Of a stretch of 48,586 nucleotides of DNA, positions 33,300 through 43,300 are shown in pieces. The position numbers and the translations under genes are program-made. Below the pieces are notes generated by a model. That model had not been told where the DNA came from and did not search any database. It saw only the letters and a list, made by a program, of their open reading frames with translations. The stretch is from a virus, in the IMG/VR virus record IMGVR_UViG_3300022594_000009, positions 1 through 48,586 of that record. One strand, written 5' to 3'. Each line of letters starts with the position of its first letter. Position 1 is the stretch's first letter.

Positions 33300-34388
33300 A
33301 TGCGAAAAATTTCAAGTTATTTATATCCAAATAGGATTCAACTATTGGCTGATGTGGCAGGATTTTCTACGGAGTATACTAACGTGTATCAAAGAACAGT
33401 AAACATTTATAAAGGCGTGGATAACGTCATAGAGTTCGACATTAAGAATGCCGACCAAAAGCGTATTGACTTATCAGGCCTTCATAATATTATGATGCAT
33501 GTTATGGACTCACAAGGGAATAGTATAGGCAATTATACTGTAACCCCGTTTGATCAAAGTACTCGCAAGGGACTAGCAAGTGTAACTATTCCTATTGCAG
33601 ATCTTACTGATCTAATTCCTCAATTTTTAAGATACAGTGTAACACATGACATTAGCGGTAACCCGCAAGTACTATATGCCGATAGCAGATTTGGTGCAGT
33701 AGGTACTATTGAACTTATCGGCAGTGCTATTGCAACAACTCGTCCTTCAAGAGAATTTAACAGCTTCACTGCTGAAATTGATTTAAAAGGCACTCCAACA
33801 TATCATAGTAGTGCAATTCCTGTGAGATTCTATGAAGCAGTTAAAACAGAATCTGTTAACTTTGATATTCAGTTAAGCGGACTAATTGGCTCTATCTGGA
33901 TTGAAGGTACTAAAAATTCTACAATTAATACCGAAGCATTTAAACACGCAGACTTTCTATGGTCGAGCACATATACCGCAAGTGCTCCAGGAAATGGGCA
34001 CCCAACTATTCCTGCAATCAATGTAGGTGACTATCAATATCTTCGAGTATCATATACTACTCCAATATCAAACGGTATTGGTTCAAGTTTTGAAGTACAT
34101 CGTGAAAATGGTGTATATACCGTTAACCTTCGTGCGGGCGGCACAGGCTATGCAGTTGGTAGCCAAATGAAAGTTTTAGGTAGTGTAATGGGCGGAGTTG
34201 ACGGAGTAAATGATTTAATTATTTCAGTTACTGCCGTAGATGCAAGCTCAACTGGTTACATTTCAAGCTATGCTGTAAGCTCAATTACATCATTTACTAC
34301 GTCTGGAACTGCCGCAGTTGGGTCTGGAACTTATATAGTAACGGGCACTAATCTTACCGGAACAGTTGACAAGATTACCGTAAGTTAA
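33300..34388 (+). CDS. Virion structural protein (tail or baseplate)
   Basis: 362 residues. Begins MRKISSYLYPNRIQLLADVA and has NVYQRTVNIYKGVDNVIEFDIKNADQKRIDLSGLH, a pattern common at the start of phage baseplate or fibre proteins (a stranded domain that polymerises or binds). Near residues 270-320 it has the glycine-rich beta module AGGTGYAVGSQMKVLG, also seen in the sheath and in the 2234-residue protein. Late promoter upstream. The primase promoter lies inside its 3' end. Exact tail position unknown. Confidence 0.7.
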   Translation: MRKISSYLYPNRIQLLADVAGFSTEYTNVYQRTVNIYKGVDNVIEFDIKNADQKRIDLSGLHNIMMHVMDSQGNSIGNYTVTPFDQSTRKGLASVTIPIADLTDLIPQFLRYSVTHDISGNPQVLYADSRFGAVGTIELIGSAIATTRPSREFNSFTAEIDLKGTPTYHSSAIPVRFYEAVKTESVNFDIQLSGLIGSIWIEGTKNSTINTEAFKHADFLWSSTYTASAPGNGHPTIPAINVGDYQYLRVSYTTPISNGIGSSFEVHRENGVYTVNLRAGGTGYAVGSQMKVLGSVMGGVDGVNDLIISVTAVDASSTGYISSYAVSSITSFTTSGTAAVGSGTYIVTGTNLTGTVDKITVS

Positions 34389-34395
34389 GTATAAT
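34366..34395 (+). promoter_or_regulatory. Consensus sigma-70 promoter, leaderless start of primase
   Basis: TTGACA (34366-34371), 18-base spacer, TATAAT (34390-34395): both boxes perfect. Six bases separate the -10 from the ATG at 34402, so the usual start point falls on the ATG itself. Confidence 0.75.
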
Positions 34396-34401
34396 AACGC
34401 T

Positions 34402-35376
34402 ATGAGCCTCATAGCGGATACAATACAACAATACCTCCCTGCAAAGCGTAAACATACTCCAAGTGGTTGGATAAGTTTTAACGCGGTTTGTTGCGACGAC
34501 AAACGACAAAGAGGCGGGCTCATATTCAATGCAGGTGACGCAGTCAGTTACCATTGTTTCAATTGTGGATTTAAATGCAGTTGGCAACCTGGTAGACCCA
34601 TTAGTCAAAAAATGAGTAAGTTCATGCGTGATCTTAACATGCCTGATGATGTTATCAGCCAAATAAGATTAGAAGCATTGCGACTAAATGAAAACTCAAC
34701 AACAGAAATCCGCTCAGTAGTTCCAAAGTTTGATGCACGAGCATTACCAGAAGACTCAGTTCTTATTTCAAGTTTAGACCATATCCCGGATAAGTTAGTT
34801 CCAGTCCTAGAATACCTGGCACAGCGTAATCTGTTCCTTGAAGATTATCCATTCTATTGGACACCAAAGATAGGGTTTAGCAATAGAGTTATTATACCTT
34901 TCCTCAAAGACAATGTCATTGTAGGATACACCGCTCGCTCCATAGGAGATGGTAAACCCAAGTATATATCGGAACAACAACCGGGATATGTGTTTAATTT
35001 AGACAAACAACACAATAATCGAGAATTCGTTATCGTTTGTGAGGGGCCGTTTGATGCGATAAGTATTGATGGATGTGCATTACTTGGCGCTGAAATTAAA
35101 GACAGTCAAAACTGGTTACTAAAGCAATTAGGTAAAGAAATTGTGTTAGTACCGGATAGGGATGAAGCAGGCCAATCGACACTTGAGCAAGCAATAGAAT
35201 ATGGTTGGTCAGTTAGTATGCCCGATTGGCCTGAAGGTGTTAAAGATGTCAATGATGCAATCTGCAAGTTGGGCCGATTAGCAACATTATGGTTAATTGT
35301 TTCAGCAAAGGAATCAAACAGCCTTAAGATACAGTTAAGAGCAAAGAAATGGTTTAAGGAAACACATGAAATTTGA
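34402..35376 (+). CDS. gp61: DNA primase, gp61-like
   Basis: 324 residues (T4 gp61: 342). Zinc-binding region C30-C31 and HCFNC (C52, C55), then the TOPRIM core: EGPFDAI (E214, D218) and PDRDEAG (251-257, D252, D254). Synthesises RNA primers with helicase gp41. Codon use and length are normal. Preceded by a perfect sigma-70-like promoter with no room for a ribosome binding site. The TGA overlaps the next gene. Confidence 0.93.
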   Translation: MSLIADTIQQYLPAKRKHTPSGWISFNAVCCDDKRQRGGLIFNAGDAVSYHCFNCGFKCSWQPGRPISQKMSKFMRDLNMPDDVISQIRLEALRLNENSTTEIRSVVPKFDARALPEDSVLISSLDHIPDKLVPVLEYLAQRNLFLEDYPFYWTPKIGFSNRVIIPFLKDNVIVGYTARSIGDGKPKYISEQQPGYVFNLDKQHNNREFVIVCEGPFDAISIDGCALLGAEIKDSQNWLLKQLGKEIVLVPDRDEAGQSTLEQAIEYGWSVSMPDWPEGVKDVNDAICKLGRLATLWLIVSAKESNSLKIQLRAKKWFKETHEI

Positions 35377-35911
35377 TTATGTTGTAGACCAAAATTTCTT
35401 CTTAACTGAAGAATATGTTTCTATTTCAAACAGTCTAATTGAGGACAAATGTGACCTTACAGACCTAGGTGCAGAAACTGTAGAAAAGACTGCAATAGTT
35501 AATATTACTCGATGGGCACACGCCAAACAGTATCTTTCAAGATTAGAAAATGCAGTTGTCGGAATTAATAGAGAAGTATTTGGATTAGATTTGTATCCAT
35601 TAGTTGACACTGACACAGTACATTTTAATCAATATCATGCATTGTATAATGGAAAATATGATTGGCATAAAGACGGTGAAAAAAACAATCTTTATGACTA
35701 CAAATTGACAATTTTAGTCAATGCCTCAACAGATGAATATGATGGCGGGCATTTAGAGTTATTCATCAATGGGCCAAGACATATTAAAGAATTTGACACA
35801 CCCGGTTCTGTTTTAATTTTTCCATCCTATATTGAACACCGCGTTACACCAGTGACACAAGGGACAAGAAAATCCATATCAATGTGGATGTTAGGACCAA
35901 ATTTTAGGTAA
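35366..35911 (+). CDS. 2-oxoglutarate/Fe(II)-dependent oxygenase, PKHD/prolyl-hydroxylase type
   Basis: 181 residues. N-terminal DYVVDQNFFLTEEYVSI, then YDWHKDGE with H101-x-D103, DGGHLELF, FPSYIEHRVTPVTQGTRKSISMW with H158 and R168. This is the PKHD-type Fe(II) hydroxylase arrangement, distinct from the two upstream oxygenases. Overlaps primase by 11 bases and precedes a tiny gene and the carbamoyltransferase. Substrate unknown. Confidence 0.88.
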   Translation: MKFDYVVDQNFFLTEEYVSISNSLIEDKCDLTDLGAETVEKTAIVNITRWAHAKQYLSRLENAVVGINREVFGLDLYPLVDTDTVHFNQYHALYNGKYDWHKDGEKNNLYDYKLTILVNASTDEYDGGHLELFINGPRHIKEFDTPGSVLIFPSYIEHRVTPVTQGTRKSISMWMLGPNFR

Positions 35912-35915
35912 ATTT

Positions 35916-36029
35916 ATGAAAAAAATAATTGACATTTTAACTTACCCTTGGCGCAAGTTTCAAGAGCGACAAGCATTTAAAAAGCGTATGGAAAAGCTAC
36001 GCCAACAAGATCCGTTTATCTACAAATGA
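35916..36029 (+). CDS. 37-residue conserved basic protein
   Basis: 37 residues: MKKIIDILTYPWRKF... ending in RQQDPFIYK. Below the usual size cut, but the start and end patterns (K-x-K-x-K-R-M-x-x-L-R-x-x-D-P-F-I-Y) match a small gene I recall beside replication genes in cyanophages. Starts five bases after the oxygenase stop, and its TGA overlaps the next ATG (ATGA). Amphipathic and strongly basic; function unknown. Confidence 0.6.
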   Translation: MKKIIDILTYPWRKFQERQAFKKRMEKLRQQDPFIYK

Positions 36030-37498
36030 TTACCTGGGGCATATCAGCAAATAGTCACGATGCGGCACTTGCCGTATTTCTTGACGAGAAATTGGTGTTT
36101 GCAAGCCATAGTGAACGATTCAGCGGAGTTAAGAACGATCGCGATTTAGACTTGAAAATGATTGCTTATGCCAAGCAACGCTTTGGTGGTGCTCCTGATC
36201 GAGTTGTTTGGTATGAGCAACCTTTCAAGAAAACCTTAAGACAGTTGTGGGCTGGACAAGGCTGGAAAAAACGTGATAATGACATCGAAATTTACATGGC
36301 ACGTTATGAAATTGATGCACCTATCGAATACGTTAGTCATCACCATAGTCATGCCGCGGCAGGCTATTATACTAGCGGATTTGATGATGCATGTGTGTTG
36401 GTCATAGATGCAATTGGTGAATTTGAAACTATGACTATATGGAAAGGTCAAGGCAATGAATTGACAAAATTGTGGAGTAAAAGTTATCCACATAGTATAG
36501 GATTGTTTTATAGTGCTATGACACAGCGCATTGGTCTTAAACCTAATGAAGATGAATATATTACTATGGGCATGGCGGCATACGGCCGTAGAGATTTATT
36601 TCATTCGATGCTTACCGACATTGTAGATAGTTTTGAAAAGTTTACTTTTAAGAAGAATTTACACAGGGGTTGCCTCGATTGGCGCCCAGAGTTAACAGTT
36701 AAAGATAGTTTTGAAATTGCGGCAAGTACGCAGTATGTATATGAACATTACTTCATAGAGGCATTAAGAAAAGCAGAAAAAATAAGTGGCAGTAAGAACT
36801 TAGTGCTTATGGGCGGTTGTGCGTTAAACTGCCTAGCCAACAGACATACTGGCGATTTCTTTGATAACACGTGGATAATGCCCAACCCGGGAGATGCAGG
36901 CAGTGCCATAGGCTCCGTGTTATCAAAACACCCTAACTGGCGAATTGAACCGAAGTATTTTACTCCGTTCCTTGGCTATGATATGGGAAGTCGTACTAGT
37001 AATGAAGAGATTGTTAACTATTTAGAAGACAATCAAATATGCGGACTAGCTAGAGATAAAGCAGAATTTGGTCCTAGAGCATTAGGCAACAGAAGTTTAT
37101 TAGCAGATCCTCGCGGACAAGATATAAAGGATAAAGTAAATGCAATCAAACAACGACAAGAATTTAGACCCTTTGCTCCAGCAATACTCGAAGAGCTTGT
37201 GGATGAGTACTTTGATATGCCTCGCACTTGGGATAATAGTAGGTATATGCAGGTGGTCGCTCATTGCAGGAATCCTGAGCGTTATCCTGCCATTGTGCAT
37301 CGTGATGGAACTTCACGTGTACAAACTGTACCGAACGATGGAAGCCCGTTTAGAAAACTCCTAGAGTTGTGGTATGCTCGAACAGGGTGTCCAATGCTGT
37401 TGAATACGAGCTTGAATATTAAAGGACAGCCAATGGTTAATGACCATGCAGATGCTAAAAACTTTGAACGCCACTATGGTGTTAAAGTGTTTAATTAA
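36026..37498 (+). CDS. Carbamoyltransferase, NodU/CmcH family
   Basis: 490 residues. N-terminal Kae1/ASKHA-like domain: WGISANSHDAALAVF, the metal/ATP motif HHHSHAAAGYY (H105-H109), and VLVIDAIGE. C-terminal domain: EFGPRALGNRSLLADPR and LNTSLNIKGQPMVN, both family hallmarks. The family uses carbamoyl phosphate and ATP to carbamoylate hydroxyls of antibiotics, Nod factors and related sugars. In phages the target is unknown; hydroxylated bases made by nearby oxygenases or glycans are possibilities. Coupled to the 37-residue gene. Confidence 0.9.
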   Translation: MITWGISANSHDAALAVFLDEKLVFASHSERFSGVKNDRDLDLKMIAYAKQRFGGAPDRVVWYEQPFKKTLRQLWAGQGWKKRDNDIEIYMARYEIDAPIEYVSHHHSHAAAGYYTSGFDDACVLVIDAIGEFETMTIWKGQGNELTKLWSKSYPHSIGLFYSAMTQRIGLKPNEDEYITMGMAAYGRRDLFHSMLTDIVDSFEKFTFKKNLHRGCLDWRPELTVKDSFEIAASTQYVYEHYFIEALRKAEKISGSKNLVLMGGCALNCLANRHTGDFFDNTWIMPNPGDAGSAIGSVLSKHPNWRIEPKYFTPFLGYDMGSRTSNEEIVNYLEDNQICGLARDKAEFGPRALGNRSLLADPRGQDIKDKVNAIKQRQEFRPFAPAILEELVDEYFDMPRTWDNSRYMQVVAHCRNPERYPAIVHRDGTSRVQTVPNDGSPFRKLLELWYARTGCPMLLNTSLNIKGQPMVNDHADAKNFERHYGVKVFN

Positions 37499-37502
37499 GT
37501 GT

Positions 37503-37508
37503 TATAAT
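37503..37508 (+). promoter_or_regulatory. Possible -10 box, leaderless start of gp41
   Basis: TATAAT seven bases before the ATG at 37516, with no ribosome binding site in that gap. No convincing -35 at 17 bases upstream. Confidence 0.4.
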
Positions 37509-37515
37509 AGACTAT

Positions 37516-38946
37516 ATGAAACAGAATACAGATTACGGATTTGATATACAGAAAGTATATTTAGAAATGATGCTAGCAGATGCGGCGACATTTAGTCGTT
37601 GCCAAAGCATCTTTGATCATACGCTTTTTGATAGAAAACTACAAACAGCCGCAGAGTTTATTAACCAGTATGTTGAAGAACATAATGTAGTACCTACACA
37701 AGAAATTATTAATGCGGCAACTGGTGTAAACTTTACAGTACCACATGATTTACGTGAAGAACACTTTGACTGGTTGCTAAGTGACTTTGAAACATTTACT
37801 AGACACAAGGGCCTTGAACGTGCTATCCTTGAAGCCGCAGACATGCTGGAAAAAGGTGATTATGGTACAGTTGAAGAAAAGATTAAGAAAGCAATTCAAG
37901 TAGGACTACAGAAAGATTTAGGCACTGACTATTGGTTGGATCCTAGGGCACGTCTAATGAAGATTAAGGATAATAACGGTCAAGTTAGTACTGGATGGAA
38001 GAGTGTTGATGACAAACTGTTTGGTGGTATGAACCGTGGAGAGTTGAATATCTTTGCAGGCGGATCAGGTGCAGGTAAGTCATTATTTCTAGCAAACTTA
38101 GGTATTAATTGGGCGTTACAAGGACTAAATGTTGTTTACTTAACATTAGAACTTTCGGAAGAACTTGTTGCTATGCGTATGGATGCAATGGTCACAGGAA
38201 TGGCAACTCGTGAGATTTTTAAGAATCTTGATGACGTTGAAATGAAGGTTAAAATGATTGGCAAGAAGTCTGGTACATATCAGGTCAAGTATATGCCAAG
38301 CGGTAAAACAGCCAACGATATTCGCAGTTATTTGAAAGAATATGAAATTAAAACAGACCGCAAAGTTGACGTATTGCTTGTTGACTACTTGGACTTGTTG
38401 ATGCCGCAAAGCAAGAAGATTAGCCCAGCAGATTTGTTTATTAAAGACAAATATGTATCTGAAGAGTTGCGTAACCTAGCTGTAGAAAAGAACTGTGTGT
38501 TTGTTACTGCGGCACAGTTGAATCGTGGTGCTGTTGAAGAAGTTGAATTTGATCACAGTCATATTTCAGGTGGCTTGTCCAAGATTCAGACAGCGGATAA
38601 CGTGTTTGGTATCTTTACAAGTCGTGCTATGCGTGAGCGTGGACGTTATCAAATTCAGTTGATGAAGACACGTAGTAGTAGTGGTGTTGGTCAGAAAATT
38701 GACTTAGAATTTAATATCGACAGTTTGCGTATTAGTGATTGCGAGCAAGAAGACGGATACGGTAGCGGAGCTCAATCAGCTGGTAGCAGTTTACTAAGTC
38801 AAATTAAAGCTCGCTCAACAGTAGATCCAACAACTGGCGAAGTTAATCCTAATAGTCTAGTTCCAGTTCCTAAAGTTAAAGCACAAGTTGAAAGTAGTAA
38901 ACTTAGAGAGTTGTTAAATAATCTTCCAAGTGACGACATCGAGTAA
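37516..38946 (+). CDS. gp41: Replicative DNA helicase, gp41/DnaB-like
   Basis: 476 residues (T4 gp41: 475). Walker A GGSGAGKS (182-189), Walker B VLLVDYLDLL (286-295), RecA-like core with a TLELSEEL segment and QLNRGAVEE, ending in an acidic tail. It is the ring helicase that works with gp61 at the fork. It follows the carbamoyltransferase on the same strand, with primase upstream of that, a split of the usual gp41-gp61 pairing by three accessory genes. Confidence 0.95.
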   Translation: MKQNTDYGFDIQKVYLEMMLADAATFSRCQSIFDHTLFDRKLQTAAEFINQYVEEHNVVPTQEIINAATGVNFTVPHDLREEHFDWLLSDFETFTRHKGLERAILEAADMLEKGDYGTVEEKIKKAIQVGLQKDLGTDYWLDPRARLMKIKDNNGQVSTGWKSVDDKLFGGMNRGELNIFAGGSGAGKSLFLANLGINWALQGLNVVYLTLELSEELVAMRMDAMVTGMATREIFKNLDDVEMKVKMIGKKSGTYQVKYMPSGKTANDIRSYLKEYEIKTDRKVDVLLVDYLDLLMPQSKKISPADLFIKDKYVSEELRNLAVEKNCVFVTAAQLNRGAVEEVEFDHSHISGGLSKIQTADNVFGIFTSRAMRERGRYQIQLMKTRSSSGVGQKIDLEFNIDSLRISDCEQEDGYGSGAQSAGSSLLSQIKARSTVDPTTGEVNPNSLVPVPKVKAQVESSKLRELLNNLPSDDIE

Positions 38947-39009
38947 TCTTGTTGTAATCTAGTTTTTTATTGAAAATGATAAGTACGTATATAATACTTG
39001 GAGAAAATA

Positions 39010-39453
39010 ATGGAACTGCATCACATCAAGGACGTCAACGATCCACTAACTAGGGTCATTCAGGATGATCCGGTGCGCCCACATATTCCGTTATCGCAAC
39101 GTATTAATGATACTGCTGAAATTTTAATTCTAAAAGCAGGAGAAGAGATCTTAGCCGCAACTTGTATGCAATGGCTTAAGGAAATTCCGGAATCTGAAGA
39201 GGATCTTAAGGCAACTGATCCTAGTAAAGATGTAGCAGTATTTTATACTATTTGGAGTTATAGCCCAGGTGCAGGCGCACAGCTTCTAAAGGAAGCTGCC
39301 AAATGGTTAAAAGAAGAGTACAAAGATATTAAAAATATCGTTACTTTAAGCCCACAAACAGAAATGGCTAAACGTTTTCACCTAAAAAACGGTGCTAGCA
39401 TTAGACGCCAAAATGAAACTTCTGTTAACTACGAGTACTACAGCAAAGACTAA
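39010..39453 (+). CDS. GNAT-acetyltransferase-like protein
   Basis: 147 residues from the ATG at 39010 with GGAGA six bases upstream; an upstream TTG is unlikely. Segment AVFYTIWSYSPGAGAQLLKEAAKWL followed by NIVTLSPQTEMAKRFHLKNGAS has the GNAT motif A/B feel (a loop before a helix, then an RFxxxNGA end). The Q/RxxGxG/A loop is not clear, so catalytic competence is uncertain. Substrate unknown. A -10-like TATAAT lies upstream at 38990. Confidence 0.55.
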   Translation: MELHHIKDVNDPLTRVIQDDPVRPHIPLSQRINDTAEILILKAGEEILAATCMQWLKEIPESEEDLKATDPSKDVAVFYTIWSYSPGAGAQLLKEAAKWLKEEYKDIKNIVTLSPQTEMAKRFHLKNGASIRRQNETSVNYEYYSKD

Positions 39454-39464
39454 TATCCTAAAAC

Positions 39465-39472
39465 GGTAAATA
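39465..39472 (+). promoter_or_regulatory. Late-like promoter for fibre gene
   Basis: GGTAAATA followed by CTATG, near the T4 late extended consensus. The fibre ATG at 39497 is 24 bases on, preceded by ACAGG. Confidence 0.5.
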
Positions 39473-39496
39473 CTATGTTAAACATAGGATTACAGG

Positions 39497-40363
39497 ATGT
39501 CAGCTCCAGTACGATCAATTAGATTATCAGAGTACCACTCTGCCACATTAGATAGAAATACCTATAGTTCTGGTGAGATATTTTACGATTTAGACAATAG
39601 AACCCTTCGAATAATGAACGGGCGTACTGCGGCTGGTGCAATATTAGCTAATCAAACCTATGTAGATTCAGCAATTACTACAGCAATTGCCAGTGTTAAT
39701 ATTGCTGGAAAAGCAAACTTATCGGGTGCTACATTTACAGGGGCAGTTAGTAGTCCCGGTTTTACTGGTCCGTTAACTGGCGCAGTTACAGGTAATGTCA
39801 CAGGTAACTTAACTGGAAATGTAACTGGAAATGTAACTGGAAATGCAAGTACAGCTACTAAGTTTGCCGCAAGTAAAACTATCAACGGTGTTGCATTTGA
39901 CGGTAGTGCTAATATCAATGTAGGCACCCTAGTCAACGGCGCAAATACTGTGACACTTGGCCCAACTGGTAAATTAACATTACCAGATAGTAGTGATATA
40001 TCAGTAGTATCGGGATTCTTAACATTAAACAATTCATTGCAAATTGGCGCAGGCGGCGGGCTACTTAATAAAGATAATGCCACCTGGGCACTATACGGTC
40101 AAAATACTGATCCTGGAACTATTATCACATTACCAGGGTTAGACGATGCAACAGCTGGAACTCCACTTAGTCTACGTAACGACTTCTCAGGAGGTATTGA
40201 ACTCCAGGGAACTACTACTGTTAGCGGGCCACTTGCAACAACCAATGATATAACTGTTGGTGGCAACGCGGTGATAAGTACTGCACCAACGCTAGTAACA
40301 CACGCAACAAACAAAAAGTATGTCGATAAAAAAGCAGTCGCAATGGCAGTTGCTTTAGGATAA
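39497..40363 (+). CDS. Tail fibre-like protein
   Basis: 288 residues. N-terminal RLSEYHSATLDRNTYSSGEIFYDLDNRTLRIMNG is a common attachment start of phage fibre proteins. A GNVTGN-type repeat (about 98-117) is followed by STATKFAASKTINGVAFDGSANI, a widespread fibre motif, and the C-terminus is beta-rich. Trimeric fibre or baseplate decoration likely. Starts 14 bases before the giant structural gene's upstream partner and shares its late unit. Confidence 0.78.
   Translation: MSAPVRSIRLSEYHSATLDRNTYSSGEIFYDLDNRTLRIMNGRTAAGAILANQTYVDSAITTAIASVNIAGKANLSGATFTGAVSSPGFTGPLTGAVTGNVTGNLTGNVTGNVTGNASTATKFAASKTINGVAFDGSANINVGTLVNGANTVTLGPTGKLTLPDSSDISVVSGFLTLNNSLQIGAGGGLLNKDNATWALYGQNTDPGTIITLPGLDDATAGTPLSLRNDFSGGIELQGTTTVSGPLATTNDITVGGNAVISTAPTLVTHATNKKYVDKKAVAMAVALG
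39791..39846 (+). repeat. Tandem 12-base fibre repeat
   Basis: Four to five near-identical 12-base units of the GGAAATGTAACT type encoding GNVTGNLTGNVTGNVTGN. Copy-number change would alter fibre length. Confidence 0.75.
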
Positions 40364-40377
40364 TCAAGGATCATTAA

Positions 40378-43300
40378 ATGTCAAAAAAAATAATTTCTAC
40401 TTATAAGTTTATACCTGGAGGAATCCCTAAAGCGTATAATCAATATCCTAACACCGTTGCAGTATTAACAGCCAACAGGGATTTTATAGTAGCAGAAGGT
40501 AATGCTTACCTAACACAACAAGTAGCTGCCAACTCAGGAAATTCACAAAGCATTTACTACGGTTATACCTACACTCAGACTAGATCAATTAAATGCCAAC
40601 GAGATATTGGATACATTGTAGACGCTGTAATTTATGATTTAACCTACGGTGGTAATTCTGCAACATATCAAATGGCATCACGTTTTTATGTTAACGGTGT
40701 GCTACAAATTTTACAACCAGCTGTAGAATTAGCATTGTATTCATGGCTCAAAGGTAAGATTGATACTAATATTTTAACCAACACTGCCTATACAAGATTA
40801 AACAGTACAAATACACAAACACTATTATCCAACCGCGCAGAAGTCGCTGGAATTACCCAATTTGATTTACTACTAGGGTATGTTACTAATGTAATGTCCA
40901 CTGGATTAAGCACATTACCTACACCAATTGCTCCAGACAGTCAAAATGGTGGATTAGTACCTAATGCTGTAAAATTGTTAGATGAAAACAAACGATTTAT
41001 CCAAGAAGAAACTATTGCTTATATTGCATATAACGTTGCAAATAATATTGCACCATACGCATACTATACATATAATGCAGAAAAGTGTCGTCGAGATGTT
41101 AGCTATGTTCTTAGCGGATATATTAGCGATTTACAACACGGTGGCAACAGAGCAACTGCGTCAAATGCTAATAAGTATTTTGAATTTGGTGTTCCGCAGG
41201 TTGACGGCGACAGACAACCTGAAATATACGCTCACACATTTATTAAAAACTTAATTGAAAATAATATTTTACCTAACGTAGCATTCAGTGCCAGACAAAC
41301 AGCAGTTCCTCAAGTAATTGACTTATCAGTTGCCGCAGAACCATATGCTAACAGTTTAATCTCAATATTATCAGAAATTGTTATTCAAGTTATTACTAAC
41401 GGATTAAGTTCTTCTCCAGTTGTAATATCAAATAGAGGAGCAATTAAGTTTCCAGGATTCTTTAAGTTAAAAGATATACTTTTAATTACAAATACTACAC
41501 GCAACACTATTCTATATAATTTTTCAGATCCGGATACTGCGGCTGAATTAACTTATTCAGAACAATTTGATAGTGACTTCCCAGCGGCACTATATGGCGT
41601 AGAAAAAATTACAACTCTCACCCTTGATGTTGATACAACTGGTATGATGGTTACTGATAGTATTCAGATATTTGTTGAAGGCAAGGAGCAAGCAGTTAGA
41701 TTAAATTCTATTGCAACTGACGCAATGGAACGTATGAAAGTTGGTATTCCACAGTCCATGCTTGACGCTGACTTTGAGTACGGACTACAACCAACTAAGT
41801 GGCAAGCAATTTCAATGATGCGTAACTATCCATCAGTGTATGAAATTCCAGGTAGTGATTTACCGGTAATATCTGTTAACACCGATGCTAGTGCTGGCAC
41901 TGGTAACGTTGGTGCAAGTTTAATTACAGTGGTTACTGCGGCAGGACACGGCTTTTCAGTTAACGATGTGTTTACTATTAAAGCGTTGGCAGCTTCTGTA
42001 AAAGGATTTGGCCGCGCAGAAGGTACCTTCCAAGTTGCTAACGTTGTTAACAGTACAACATTTAACTATTACGCTAAATCTAAAGTAGGTACTGTTAATC
42101 CTACATTATTAAGTTCTAATTATACACAACTACGTAAGGCAGGATACTACACAGGTGCTTCAGTTGGTACACCAAGTTTCCTTGTTTATTCAAACGGACA
42201 AAGCGGCACAATTACAACAAGTTTAATTACTCCAGTTGGCGCTAACATTATTGGTTTCAGCGGCACTGCTCCAGTAGTTGGCGCACCATTAACCGGGACT
42301 GGAATTAATTCAGGAACACAAATTACTGCGGTTACCGGTAACGGCGGCTCAGTAGCAGTTACAAGATTAACTAGTACTGCAATCGTAGGAGCAACAAGTC
42401 TTGTTGTTCAATCTACTTCAGGGATTAGTGCAGGACTAGTAGTTAACCGTGGTGACGGTGTAGCAGTATCAGTGACTGACATTCAAGGAAATACTGTAAG
42501 TCTTAGCGGAGCATTAACTAGCAAAATATTAGGTACTAATCAAACTTATACAGGTTTAACTGGTACAACAGGCGGCGCTGGCTCGGGTGCAACGTTTGAC
42601 GTATCTCGTTTAAACACAGTTTATCAAGCGGCAATTGGTGGATCAAACGGACAAGGGTATGTTGCTAACGATACTATTACAATTGACGGCACTGGTGTTG
42701 ACGGGGTTACTTCTACAAACGATGTAGTTATTACAGTAACTTCGGCAGCACCATTATTATCAGTTACAGCATTGGATCCAACTTCATTAACTCCTGGTAC
42801 TGGATACGCTGATCAGATCAACGTAGATACTGTAAACAATACCGGTGCCGGTACAGGATTAACTGTTGATATTGTAACAGGCGGTGGCGGTGTAATTGAC
42901 ACAGTGACTATTAATAATCCAGGATCTGGATATGCTATTGGGGACAATCTAACTATTTCTGCTGGTAACGGTGATGCGGCTATTAACGTCCTGTCAGTAG
43001 CAGTCGGCGGCGATATTATTGCATTCACAGTATCTGGTACTCCAGTCACTACACCAAACGTTAACTTTATTAGCTCGTTCACAATGAACGATGTTACAAC
43101 AGCGCAGATTGCAAGTAGCAACACTGGCCTATCATATACGTCCATTGCTACTATTGAAATTGGATTCTTATCAGCACACGGATTTGTCCCTGGCGATAGT
43201 ATCACTGTTCAAATTAACAGCTCTGGCTCAAACGCACAACTTGCCAGCGGTAGTTATTACGTTGAGCAAGTACCAACAGCAACAACCTTAAGATATACAG

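Noticed and set aside
39658-40083. 141-residue minus-strand frame with FPVTFPV repeats
   Set aside because: Antisense of the GNVTGN fibre repeats; composition mirrors the real gene.
42813-43205. 130-residue minus-strand frame in the giant structural gene
   Set aside because: Proline/valine-rich complement of Gly/Thr-rich coding; no ribosome binding site or promoter.
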